Positions 1-5,753 of a stretch of 5,857 nt of DNA are shown in pieces. The stretch comes from an uncultured Terrimonas sp. (lineage in GTDB: Bacteria; Bacteroidota; Bacteroidia; Chitinophagales; Chitinophagaceae). The notes under the pieces were generated by a model. The model saw only the letters and a program-made list of their open reading frames with translations. It made no database searches and had not been told where the DNA came from. The number at the start of each line of letters is the position of its first letter. Position 1 is the first letter of the stretch. The DNA is taken from contig CAMPJQ010000191.1 in NCBI GenBank assembly GCA_946886925.1, forward strand, positions 1 through 5,857, in the 5' to 3' direction. Both the position numbers and the translations under genes were made by a program.

Positions 1-397
1 AAATAAAGAAATTGAACTGCTTAAAAATTATATTGATCTGCAACAATTGCGATTTGGCGAAGATGTGACTGTGAGGCTGGAAATAAAAAACGAATGCCCC
101 GGTTGCCTTATTGAGCCCCTGCTGCTGATTCCGTTCATTGAAAATGCATTTAAACATGGTATTGGTATGGTGAAGGACCCTTTCATCTCAATACAGATTA
201 ATGTAAAAGCCCAACAGCTTTTTTTTAAAATAGCCAATAACTATAACAGCAATAATCTCTCGAAAGATAAAAGCTCCGGAATTGGCATGGTAAATGTAAA
301 AAACAGGCTGGAGTTATTGTATAAAGGAAAATATAAACTCCATATCACAGATGAAAAGGGAATATATGCTGCACAATTAAATCTTATACTATTATGA
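1..397 (+). CDS. LytS-family sensor histidine kinase, C-terminal fragment (5' end outside window)
   Basis: This is the C-terminal 131 residues of a membrane-linked sensor kinase of the LytS/YehU type (His_kinase plus HATPase_c). The first full codon is at position 2, and the frame is open to the window edge, so the apparent TTG start at 47 is not real. The visible part begins with the end of the dimerisation region (EIELLKNYIDLQQLRF). It is followed by the N-box of the ATPase domain, IPFIENAFKHG (visible residues 43-53, with the Mg-ATP-binding Asn at 48). The G-box GIGMVNVKNRLELLY starts near visible residue 93. The phosphorylated His (PHFLFN-type motif) and the sensor domain lie upstream and cannot be seen. 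The stop overlaps the start of the response regulator (ATGA, 394-397), so the two are translationally coupled partners. Family placement is confident; the signal sensed is unknown. Confidence 0.93.
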   Translation, partial: NKEIELLKNYIDLQQLRFGEDVTVRLEIKNECPGCLIEPLLLIPFIENAFKHGIGMVKDPFISIQINVKAQQLFFKIANNYNSNNLSKDKSSGIGMVNVKNRLELLYKGKYKLHITDEKGIYAAQLNLILL

Positions 398-1095
398 TGA
401 ACTGTATTGCAGTTGATGATGAAAGACTGGTATTGGATCTTTTGGCAGACAATATCCAAAAAGTACCTTTCCTGCACCTGGTGCAACGCTGCAAAAATGC
501 CATGGAAGCCGCAGATACACTGCATAAAGAACAGGTGGATCTTATTTTCCTGGATATACAAATGCCCGGGCTCAACGGACTGCAATTCATTCAGTCGCTG
601 CAACAACCACCCATGGTAATTTTTGTAACCGCCTATAAAGAACATGCATTAGAAGGATTTAATCTTAACGCAGTTGATTATCTTTTAAAACCCGTTTCTT
701 TTGAAAGATTTTTAAAAGCATGCAACAAAGCTTACGAACTGTTTAACCTGCAACAAAAGCCGGTAGCAAAGGCAGATCAGCCAGATTATTTCTTCGTGTA
801 TGTAGAATACAACCAGGTAAAAGTAAATATCCCGGATATACTGTATATAGAAGGAATGAAAGATTATGTAAAAATATTTCTTACATCGTCTTCCCGGCCC
901 ATCATTACCAAAATGAGCATGAAGGCGCTGGAAGAAAAATTATCGCGCTACCGTTTCGCCCGTACACATAAATCCTATATCGTATCTGCCGACAAAATAA
1001 CGGCTGTTAAACGCGATCTTATCTGCATTGATAAAATTGAATTACCCCTCAGCGAAAGCTGTAAAGCCAATGTAGAAAGACTTCTCCCGCTCTGA
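394..1095 (+). CDS. LytTR-family response regulator transcription factor
   Basis: This is a complete 233-aa two-component response regulator and the cognate partner of the upstream kinase. The receiver domain (about 1-118) has the acidic pair D8-D9, phospho-acceptor D54 within LIFLDIQMPGLNG, the switch Thr at 79 (FVTAY) and the conserved Lys99-Pro100 (YLLKP). A short linker leads to a LytTR DNA-binding domain (about 130-233), marked by DILYIEGMKDYVKI (148-161) and FARTHKSYIV (188-197). All residues needed for phosphorylation are present. The start is ATG at 394, overlapping the kinase stop; a second ATG follows directly at 397, so the N terminus could be one residue shorter. LytTR regulators bind pairs of short direct repeats upstream of target promoters. 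The nearest downstream candidate target is the TonB-receptor operon starting at 1202, but no clear LytTR repeat pair was recognised by eye there. Confidence 0.96.
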   Translation: MMNCIAVDDERLVLDLLADNIQKVPFLHLVQRCKNAMEAADTLHKEQVDLIFLDIQMPGLNGLQFIQSLQQPPMVIFVTAYKEHALEGFNLNAVDYLLKPVSFERFLKACNKAYELFNLQQKPVAKADQPDYFFVYVEYNQVKVNIPDILYIEGMKDYVKIFLTSSSRPIITKMSMKALEEKLSRYRFARTHKSYIVSADKITAVKRDLICIDKIELPLSESCKANVERLLPL

Positions 1096-1152
1096 AGTCT
1101 TCGCATTCTCCCACCATATCTATTCAAATTCCCGGCTCATAGATTCATGAAC

Positions 1153-1166
1153 ATACTGTGCAGTAT
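1153..1166. promoter_or_regulatory. Operator-like inverted repeat upstream of the receptor promoter
   Basis: ATACTG-TG-CAGTAT is a perfect 6+6 inverted repeat with a 2-bp centre. It ends 7 bp before the -7 element, which puts it where a -33 element or an activator site would lie. No TTTG -33 box is visible at the expected distance. A dimeric regulator binding here could act as activator or repressor. The repeat is visible in the sequence; its role is inferred. A 6-bp arm could also occur by chance. Confidence 0.4.
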
Positions 1167-1173
1167 CACAAAA

Positions 1174-1181
1174 TATTTTTG
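1174..1181 (+). promoter_or_regulatory. Bacteroidota -7 promoter element of the TonB-receptor operon
   Basis: TATTTTTG matches the Bacteroidota sigma-ABfr -7 consensus TAnnTTTG at every fixed position. It lies 20 bp before the ATG at 1202, so transcription should begin near 1185-1189 and leave a leader of only about 13-17 nt. No TTG/TTTG -33 box stands 17-23 bp upstream. The G of the element is also the first base of a GTG that would allow a longer reading frame, which makes that GTG unlikely to be translated. A second inverted repeat, TTTTGT-GGT-ACAAAA (1177-1191), overlaps the element and the expected start site. Confidence 0.6.
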
Positions 1182-1201
1182 TGGTACAAAACACATGTAT
1201 C

Positions 1202-3439
1202 ATGAAATCATTCATCAAAAAAATGGTAACCCCTGCCCTGCTGTTAACCGCAGTGGTGATGCAGGTAAATGCCCAAAGCATCATTACCGGAAAGGTGGTC
1301 AATAAAAAAGATGAGCCCATTGTTGCAGCCACCATCGGCATCAAAGGATCCGGCGCCGGCGTTAAAGCCGATTCATTGGGGAACTTCCGCTTATCCACTG
1401 CAGAAAAAGGCAAACAATTACTGCAGGTGTCATCTGTTGGATATGCTGCCAAAGAAACGGGAATATTCATTATGGATTCTGTTTTGCATTTGCGCATTGT
1501 TTTAAAAGACGAAGCCAAAGCAATGGGTGAAGTGGTAGTTATCAGTGCCGGTGCTTTTGAAGCGAGTGATAAAGCCAAAGGTGCTTCCCTCACTCCTATG
1601 GATGCCGTAACCGTTGCAGGCAATGGTGGCGATATAGCCAATGCATTGCGTTCCCTGCCTGGCGCACAGCAAATTGGCGAGAAAGAAGGAATATACGTGC
1701 GTGGTGGAACAGGTGAAGAAACCAGGCAGTTTGTTGATGGTTTGCTGTTAAAACAGCCCAATTTTTCCAGCATCCCCGGTTTGCCACAACCTGCCCGGCT
1801 TAACCCCTTTTTATTCAGGGGCATCCTGTTCAGTTCTGGTGGTTATTCGGCATTGTACGGACAGGCATTGAGCAGTGCGCTGATATTAGAGACCATAGAT
1901 CTTCCTGAAGAATCATCCATTGGGCTTCATCTTTTTCCGCAAAGTGTTGGTGTTGGGTTGCAGCAGTTGGCCAAAAACAAAAAAAGCAGCTATGGCATCA
2001 ATACCAGTTACGGCAATTTAAAAGCCTATCATTCGGTGATTACACAAAAACCAGATTTTTTTCACGGCCCGGAAACCTTTAGTGCAGATGCCAATTTTAG
2101 AGTAAAGACAAGCAAAACAGGTATGCTTAAATTTTATACCAACTACGGGTATAGTCATACTGGTATGAGAAACCCGGATATTGACAGCAGCGACCTGCTT
2201 TCTTTATACGAATTAAAAGGAAGGAACTGGTACAACAATCTTTCTTACAGGGAATCGCTTGGAAAGCAATGGAAAATAGATGCGGCAATAGGCTATAATT
2301 ATTATAAGGATGCGGTTAACACGGCATTGCAAAACAGCGACAAAGAAAACATCAGCGTGCCCGGATACCCGTTTGCTGAGAAAAATACATTCACACATAA
2401 CAAGTTTAATTTTGCGCAAGGCAGGCTGGTGCTAACTAAGAGATGGCGCTATAAAAAGACCTTGCGTTTTGGAGCGGAATATTTTTACAGCAAAGACAGC
2501 TACCTGTTTAATGATTCTGCCGCCCTGCTGAAAGACAATATAACAGCAGCATTTGCAGAGGCAGATATCCGGTTAACGCACAGTATAGCAGCGAGGGCCG
2601 GATTGAGAGCAGAACATTCAGCACTGCTGAACCAAACCACGCTGGCACCACGCATCAGTTTGGCCTACCGCCTGGGCAAAGGAGCGCAATTCAATATGGC
2701 TTATGGCATTTTTTATCAAAAACCGGAGAATGATTATTTACAATATCCCGGTGAAACACATTTCACCAGGGCCACACATTATATCATCAACTTTCAAAAA
2801 AAGGCAGGCAACCGTTTGTTAAGGGTTGAAGCGTATTATAAAAAATACAACGACCTTATTACAACAGTGCCCCATATTAAGAATGACGGAGATGGTTACG
2901 CAAGAGGTATTGAATTATTCTGGAGAGATAAGAAAACCTTTAAAGGTTTCGACTACTGGGTGAGCTATACGTATTTGGATACAAAGCGCAGGTACTTAGA
3001 TTACCCTTATGCACTGCGGCCCAATTTTACTACACCCCATTCCGCTTTTGTGGCCATCAAAAAATTCTTTCCCGATATCAGCTTCAATGCAAACCTATCC
3101 TATACCATTGCTACAGGAAGACCTTATTACAATATTCAAACCAGCGACGGGGTTAGTGTTATACATGATCAGGGACGTACCAATACATACAATGCCATGA
3201 ACCTGAGTTTTGCTTACCTGTTTTCCATTTTTCCCAAATGGAAGCACAGGGATTTCTCAGGGATCGGCTTCGGCATCAACAATGTATTTGGCAGCCGGCA
3301 GATTTTTGGTTACCGCTATAGTTACAACGGCGTAAATAAAACACCGATGACACAACCTGCTGCCAGGAGCTTTTATATAGGCCTGTTCATGAGCTTCGGC
3401 GTTGACAGAACAGAGGATTTTATTGATCAGAATTTATAA
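1202..3439 (+). CDS. TonB-dependent outer-membrane receptor with N-terminal carboxypeptidase-regulatory-like domain
   Basis: This is a 745-aa outer-membrane active transporter powered by the TonB-ExbB-ExbD complex. ATG at 1202 is preferred over GTG at 1181 because it gives a clean signal peptide, with basic MKSFIKK, a hydrophobic core and cleavage near VNA|Q (24/25), and because the GTG lies inside the promoter. A carboxypeptidase-regulatory-like beta-sandwich domain (about 27-102, including ITGKVVNKKDEPIVAATI and DSLGNFRL) precedes a TonB-box-like EVVVIS (110-115). The plug domain (about 128-235) carries ANALRSLPGAQQ, VRGGTGEETRQFVDG and GYSALYGQALSSA. The remainder is a beta-barrel rich in alternating aromatic strands, ending in FYIGLFMSFGV plus a short polar tail. 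It is much shorter than SusC proteins (about 1000 aa) and has no SusD neighbour, so the ligand is more likely a siderophore, metal complex, cofactor or peptide than a glycan; the exact substrate cannot be told. It is the first gene of a probable three-gene operon. Confidence 0.95.
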   Translation: MKSFIKKMVTPALLLTAVVMQVNAQSIITGKVVNKKDEPIVAATIGIKGSGAGVKADSLGNFRLSTAEKGKQLLQVSSVGYAAKETGIFIMDSVLHLRIVLKDEAKAMGEVVVISAGAFEASDKAKGASLTPMDAVTVAGNGGDIANALRSLPGAQQIGEKEGIYVRGGTGEETRQFVDGLLLKQPNFSSIPGLPQPARLNPFLFRGILFSSGGYSALYGQALSSALILETIDLPEESSIGLHLFPQSVGVGLQQLAKNKKSSYGINTSYGNLKAYHSVITQKPDFFHGPETFSADANFRVKTSKTGMLKFYTNYGYSHTGMRNPDIDSSDLLSLYELKGRNWYNNLSYRESLGKQWKIDAAIGYNYYKDAVNTALQNSDKENISVPGYPFAEKNTFTHNKFNFAQGRLVLTKRWRYKKTLRFGAEYFYSKDSYLFNDSAALLKDNITAAFAEADIRLTHSIAARAGLRAEHSALLNQTTLAPRISLAYRLGKGAQFNMAYGIFYQKPENDYLQYPGETHFTRATHYIINFQKKAGNRLLRVEAYYKKYNDLITTVPHIKNDGDGYARGIELFWRDKKTFKGFDYWVSYTYLDTKRRYLDYPYALRPNFTTPHSAFVAIKKFFPDISFNANLSYTIATGRPYYNIQTSDGVSVIHDQGRTNTYNAMNLSFAYLFSIFPKWKHRDFSGIGFGINNVFGSRQIFGYRYSYNGVNKTPMTQPAARSFYIGLFMSFGVDRTEDFIDQNL

Positions 3440-3469
3440 ACCACATCTTAAAACAAAAAATACAAAACA

Positions 3470-4129
3470 ATGAAAAAAGCAATGCTATCAGCAGCAACAG
3501 TATTGCTGTTGCTTATAACCGCAACAGCACAGGATGCGTACAAACAGCAACTGCAATCAGTTATATCGGAACTGGACAAAGCCGAAAAGCCAGGCGATTA
3601 CCAGCAATTGGCCGGGCAGTTTGCCCGGCTTGCGGAAATGCAAAAAACAGATTGGCTTCCTTATTATTATGCAGCTTTTTGCAATGCCAAAACCGGCTGG
3701 CTGTATAAAAATGACGGGGAAAAAATTGAGCCATTTGCCAACAAAGCCGATGAACAAATTAAAAAGTCAATTGGGTTGCTGGATACAGCAAGCCACAAAA
3801 AGGAATTGTCGGAAATATATTGCGTGCTCAGTATGATCAATAAGGCAAGGGTGTTTATTAATCCTCAAACTTTCGGCCCTAAATACGGACCAGCCGGCGC
3901 ACAGTATATTCAACTGGCAAAGAAAGCGAATGCGAATAATCCCCGGGCCATTTACTTAGAAGGGTGGGATAAGTATTACACACCCAAAATGTGGGGTGGC
4001 GATAAAAAGGCAGCGAAAGCAATGCTGCAACAATCGCTTCAGCTATTGAATAACAATAAAGCGGATGCAGATGCTGCTCCGCATTGGGGTAAGAAGGAAG
4101 TAGCCGCTTTACTCGGCATGTATAAGTAA
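3470..4129 (+). CDS. Secreted TPR-like helical-repeat protein
   Basis: This 219-aa exported protein has no assigned enzymatic role. A signal peptide (MKKAMLSAATVLLLLITATA|QD, cleavage near 20/21, no lipobox Cys) sends it to the periplasm or beyond. The mature part is entirely helical in character, with TPR-like spacing. The segment AGQFARLAEMQKTDWLPYYYAAFCNAKTG (48-76) contains the striking WLPYYYAA (62-69). A Pro-rich FGPKYGPAG (135-143) is followed by the TPR-like NPRAIYLEGWDKYY (157-170) and MWGGDKKAAKAMLQQSL (174-190). I recognise this as a pattern seen in Bacteroidota TPR-like proteins of unknown function, but I cannot name a family. It starts 30 nt after the receptor stop, with an A-rich leader and no Shine-Dalgarno site, so it is almost certainly co-transcribed. 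A role as a protein partner of the receptor is inferred from context only. Confidence 0.85.
   Translation: MKKAMLSAATVLLLLITATAQDAYKQQLQSVISELDKAEKPGDYQQLAGQFARLAEMQKTDWLPYYYAAFCNAKTGWLYKNDGEKIEPFANKADEQIKKSIGLLDTASHKKELSEIYCVLSMINKARVFINPQTFGPKYGPAGAQYIQLAKKANANNPRAIYLEGWDKYYTPKMWGGDKKAAKAMLQQSLQLLNNNKADADAAPHWGKKEVAALLGMYK
3493..3527 (+). repeat. Overlapping alternative hairpins in the signal-peptide coding region
   Basis: AGCAACAG (3493-3500) and CTGTTGCT (3506-3513) form a perfect 8-bp stem with a 5-nt loop. The same CTGTTGC (3506-3512) can instead pair with a second GCAACAG copy at 3521-3527, with an 8-nt loop. The two structures exclude each other and lie 23-58 nt after the ATG of the TPR-like gene. 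Repeated Ala, Thr and Leu codons in a signal peptide can produce this by chance, so function is uncertain. Confidence 0.35.
3611..3629 (+). repeat. GC-rich perfect hairpin inside the TPR-like gene
   Basis: GCCGGGCA (3611-3618) and TGCCCGGC (3622-3629) form a perfect 8-bp stem with a 3-nt loop, GTT. It is notably GC-rich for this moderately AT-rich region and encodes AGQFAR. No T-tract follows, so it is not a terminator. It could slow ribosomes or protect the upstream receptor transcript from 3' decay, or be coincidental. Confidence 0.35.
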
Positions 4130-4159
4130 ACCATTTTATCAACATTAAAATCTATCACT

Positions 4160-4408
4160 ATGTTTTTTGGAATCATTTTAACCAGGATATTGTTCGTAGC
4201 CTGTATGGTGTTCATTATCGGGTATGTATTTGGCTCTTTTTCAAAAAAGAGAGCACTTACCACTATTACCAGAATAGCTACCATATTGATCATTGTGCTG
4301 TTTATTGCGGCCAATGCATTCATGATGTGTTCGGGCGGAGCGCGGCATGGCAACTGGAGGCACGAGCATTACAACAGTCATTACCAGCCTGCTGATACGG
4401 CAAGATAA
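4160..4408 (+). CDS. Small two-helix membrane protein with His-rich C-terminal tail
   Basis: This 82-aa protein belongs to no family I recognise. Two hydrophobic helices (about 4-25 and 39-56) flank a basic loop, FSKKRALTTITR (27-38). By the positive-inside rule the loop is cytoplasmic and both ends face the periplasm. The C-terminal tail after M55-M56-C57 contains four His within 12 residues (63, 68, 70, 74, in HGNWRHEHYNSHY), which resembles a metal-binding segment. It begins 30 nt after the TPR-like gene, the same spacing as between the previous two genes, and ends 65 nt before a terminator, which supports it as the last gene of the operon. There is no Shine-Dalgarno site, as expected in Bacteroidota. 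A possible role in metal handling is inference. It could also be a minor membrane protein unrelated to the receptor. Confidence 0.7.
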   Translation: MFFGIILTRILFVACMVFIIGYVFGSFSKKRALTTITRIATILIIVLFIAANAFMMCSGGARHGNWRHEHYNSHYQPADTAR

Positions 4409-4461
4409 AGGAGATGGGGTTAAATCCCGCAATATGATCTTTACATCCTGCTCAGCAGGCT
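4386..4461 (+). repeat. Long-range 10-bp inverted repeat around the end of the small membrane gene
   Basis: AGCCTGCTGA (4386-4395) is the exact reverse complement of TCAGCAGGCT (4452-4461), with 56 nt between the arms. The right arm also belongs to a local hairpin, CCTGC-TCA-GCAGG (4447-4459). A transcript could therefore fold in two ways just upstream of the terminator. The role is unknown, possibly 3' end stability. Confidence 0.35.
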
Positions 4462-4473
4462 AAATGGTGAATC

Positions 4474-4509
4474 ATAAAAGCTGCCCAAAAGCAAATGGAC
4501 AGCTTTTAT
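4474..4509. terminator. Bidirectional rho-independent terminator between convergent genes
   Basis: The left arm ATAAAAGCTGCCC (4474-4486) pairs with the right arm GGACAGCTTTTAT (4497-4509) around a 10-nt loop. Ten outer base pairs are perfect, then one C-A mismatch and two G-C pairs follow. The A4 run on one arm and the T4 run on the other provide a U-tract for either strand. It lies 65 nt after the stop of the + strand operon and 33 nt beyond the stop of the - strand acetyltransferase, so it probably ends both transcripts. Confidence 0.75.
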
Positions 4510-4542
4510 TCATATTTGGGAACGGTATTTCGAAATGCGTCC

Positions 4543-4992
4543 CTACCTGTTTAAGGGATACACAAAATGAACAACTTTTTCAGCAATCCCTCCTGTTGAC
4601 CGATAAAAATCGAGCGCATAATCGTCGGCTTCATCGGCTTGCACAAAAACTTCCGCTACACCTCTTTCTTTGCAATACTCCGCAATTCCGGATATCAGCA
4701 TTTTACCAATTCCTTTGCGCTGTAATTCGGTTTTAACAGCCAGGTCATAAATGTACACCAACGGCGATTGCGAATAATATTGCTGCAGCAGGTAAGAAGT
4801 CAGCCCACCAGCAACCCTGCCTTCGAGCATGGCTACAAAAACATAAAAGTTGTCTTTTTGCAATAAATGCAGCAGGTAATCTTTTCCTGGCATTACAAAA
4901 TTTTTCATTTCAAAAACGTCTTCAAATACAGCAATCAATGATTCGAACAAATCAACATCGTCTCCATTCAATTTTTTTATTTCAACATGCAT
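4543..4992 (-). CDS. GNAT acetyltransferase, AAC(3)-I aminoglycoside acetyltransferase-like
   Basis: This 149-aa GCN5-related N-acetyltransferase would transfer acetyl from acetyl-CoA to an amine. It carries YIYDLAV (80-86) on strand beta4, the acetyl-CoA pyrophosphate loop QRKGIG (91-96), VFVQADEADDYALDFY (115-130) and a closing EKVVHF-Y-L (138-147). From memory, these signatures and their spacing follow AAC(3)-Ia closely (DYL-x2-LL, YIYDLAV, RRQGI, YVQAD-x2-DD-A, EEV-x-HF), beyond generic GNAT similarity. The length is close to the roughly 154 residues of that family. AAC(3)-I enzymes acetylate the 3-amino group of gentamicin-type aminoglycosides in the cytoplasm. Whether this chromosomal homologue does so, or uses another amine, is open. 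The gene is 122 nt downstream of the membrane protein on the same strand, with a purine-rich leader. A TTG-N18-TACCTGTG sequence upstream resembles a weak promoter but misses one consensus base. No integron or transposon features surround it. Confidence 0.88.
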   Translation of the reverse strand: MHVEIKKLNGDDVDLFESLIAVFEDVFEMKNFVMPGKDYLLHLLQKDNFYVFVAMLEGRVAGGLTSYLLQQYYSQSPLVYIYDLAVKTELQRKGIGKMLISGIAEYCKERGVAEVFVQADEADDYALDFYRSTGGIAEKVVHFVYPLNR

Positions 4993-5114
4993 GATTCTTG
5001 TTTTGCTTTTTAATGTACTGGTTTAAGGCTTCTTTGTAAAGGCTTCACAGGTAGCCGTTTCCGGTTTGGAACAATTCCTCATTTTTTTGTCGCACTGGTA
5101 TTTTACCGGCGGGT
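4993..5114. other. Intergenic gap without a convincing gene
   Basis: This 122-nt gap lies between two - strand genes. It holds no tRNA and no clear terminator: a GGTA-TTT-TACC hairpin at 5097-5107 lacks a T-tract. One - strand frame reads as plausible protein, ending LYKEALNQYIKKQNKNHAC with its stop inside the acetyltransferase start (4982-4984). It is interrupted by TGA at 5045-5047 and has no start codon, so it is not called as a gene. AGGCTTCTTT occurs at 5026-5035 and again at 5117-5126 across the end of the membrane-protein gene. Confidence 0.5.
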
Positions 5115-5753
5115 TCAGGCTTCTTTTTTAAATTCTTCAAGAATTTCGCGGAACTGGTGAAGCGGCTGCTCAAAACTTTTCTTATTTTCCATATAGATCG
5201 TTGCAAAGCAGGAAACAATTGTAACGATAAAAATTCCTGTTGCGGCTTCCTGGTATTGCATAGCCCCGCCCGGAACAAACAGTTTGAATGTGAGAAAAAT
5301 GCCGATTGCACTACTGATCGGTATAAGAATAAGCTCGTACCGCTTTTTAAACTTATAAAAACTTTGCAACAGGTTATGTTGCCGCAGTACATAATTATAA
5401 ACCGTTGCTCCTGCATCCTCTCCTTCATTTTTCACTACAGGTTTTGCGATGGCCATCGCTTTAAATTTTTTCATGAGCAGAATGGTAAAAGGAAGGAACA
5501 GCAAAATACCGGCTATGCAGAACAAAAGAGTTTCCCCGTCGCGGCCATGCTGAACCATTACCGCGCATAACATGGCATATACCAATACCTGCAAACCAAA
5601 AGACGCCCAGAAATAATGCATAACCTTGTTCATATGTTTTTTGGTACGCGACCTCACTATTTTATCCAGCGATACCTGGTTATAAGCACCGGGTTGCAAA
5701 ACGGTTTCCTGGGTTTCACCCCATTTTTTCTTTAAGTCTTCAAAAGTTGACAT
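5115..5753 (-). CDS. Four-helix membrane protein coupled to a sigma factor gene
   Basis: This 212-aa integral membrane protein is of no family I can name. The ATG at 5753 is chosen over an in-frame TTG at 5759 because it gives the natural MSTFEDLKKKW start and a typical overlap. A soluble N-terminal stretch (1-44, with basic RSRTKKHMNK) precedes helices at about 46-67, 75-94, 141-160 and 170-188. The middle loop (95-140) is charged and predicted cytoplasmic, and the C-terminal tail (189-212, QPLHQFREILEEFKKEA) looks amphipathic and helical. The first codons overlap the end of the sigma-factor gene by 14 nt, indicating translational coupling. The N-terminal cytoplasmic segment plus membrane helices next to an ECF sigma factor would fit an anti-sigma or sigma-linked membrane partner, but no zinc-binding anti-sigma motif (HxxxCxxC) is present, so this stays a hypothesis. 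Confidence 0.85.
   Translation of the reverse strand: MSTFEDLKKKWGETQETVLQPGAYNQVSLDKIVRSRTKKHMNKVMHYFWASFGLQVLVYAMLCAVMVQHGRDGETLLFCIAGILLFLPFTILLMKKFKAMAIAKPVVKNEGEDAGATVYNYVLRQHNLLQSFYKFKKRYELILIPISSAIGIFLTFKLFVPGGAMQYQEAATGIFIVTIVSCFATIYMENKKSFEQPLHQFREILEEFKKEA

Noticed and set aside
1181..1201. A GTG at 1181 that would extend the receptor by seven residues.
   Set aside because: The GTG uses the last base of the -7 promoter element, so it would lie upstream of the expected transcript start. The extension would also put polar residues before a normal signal peptide.
1350..1359. The palindrome CCGGCGCCGG near the start of the receptor gene.
   Set aside because: It encodes part of a Ser-Gly-Ala-Gly stretch in the carboxypeptidase-like domain. 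There is no promoter or repeat context, so chance is the simplest explanation.
1120..1824. A 234-codon open frame on the - strand opposite the start of the TonB receptor.
   Set aside because: Its translation is rich in Pro, Ser, Thr and Cys with no domain pattern, and it overlaps a well-supported receptor gene and its promoter. It is a shadow of the receptor's codon use.
5050..5080. TTG-N18-TACCTGTG on the - strand as a promoter for the acetyltransferase.
   Set aside because: The -7 element misses the TAnnTTTG consensus at one fixed base and the spacing is at the short end, so it was not listed as a feature.
5097..5107. A GGTA-TTT-TACC hairpin as a terminator for the membrane-protein gene.
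   Set aside because: The stem has only four pairs and no T-tract follows on the - strand, so it would not work as a rho-independent terminator.
5045..5428. A 127-codon - strand frame overlapping the four-helix membrane protein.
   Set aside because: It lies largely inside a better-supported membrane-protein gene, lacks domain signatures and has no initiation context.
5157..5570. A 137-codon + strand frame opposite the four-helix membrane protein.
   Set aside because: It is antisense to a gene with clear transmembrane helices and sigma-gene coupling, and its Cys/Lys/Phe-rich translation is typical of an antisense shadow.
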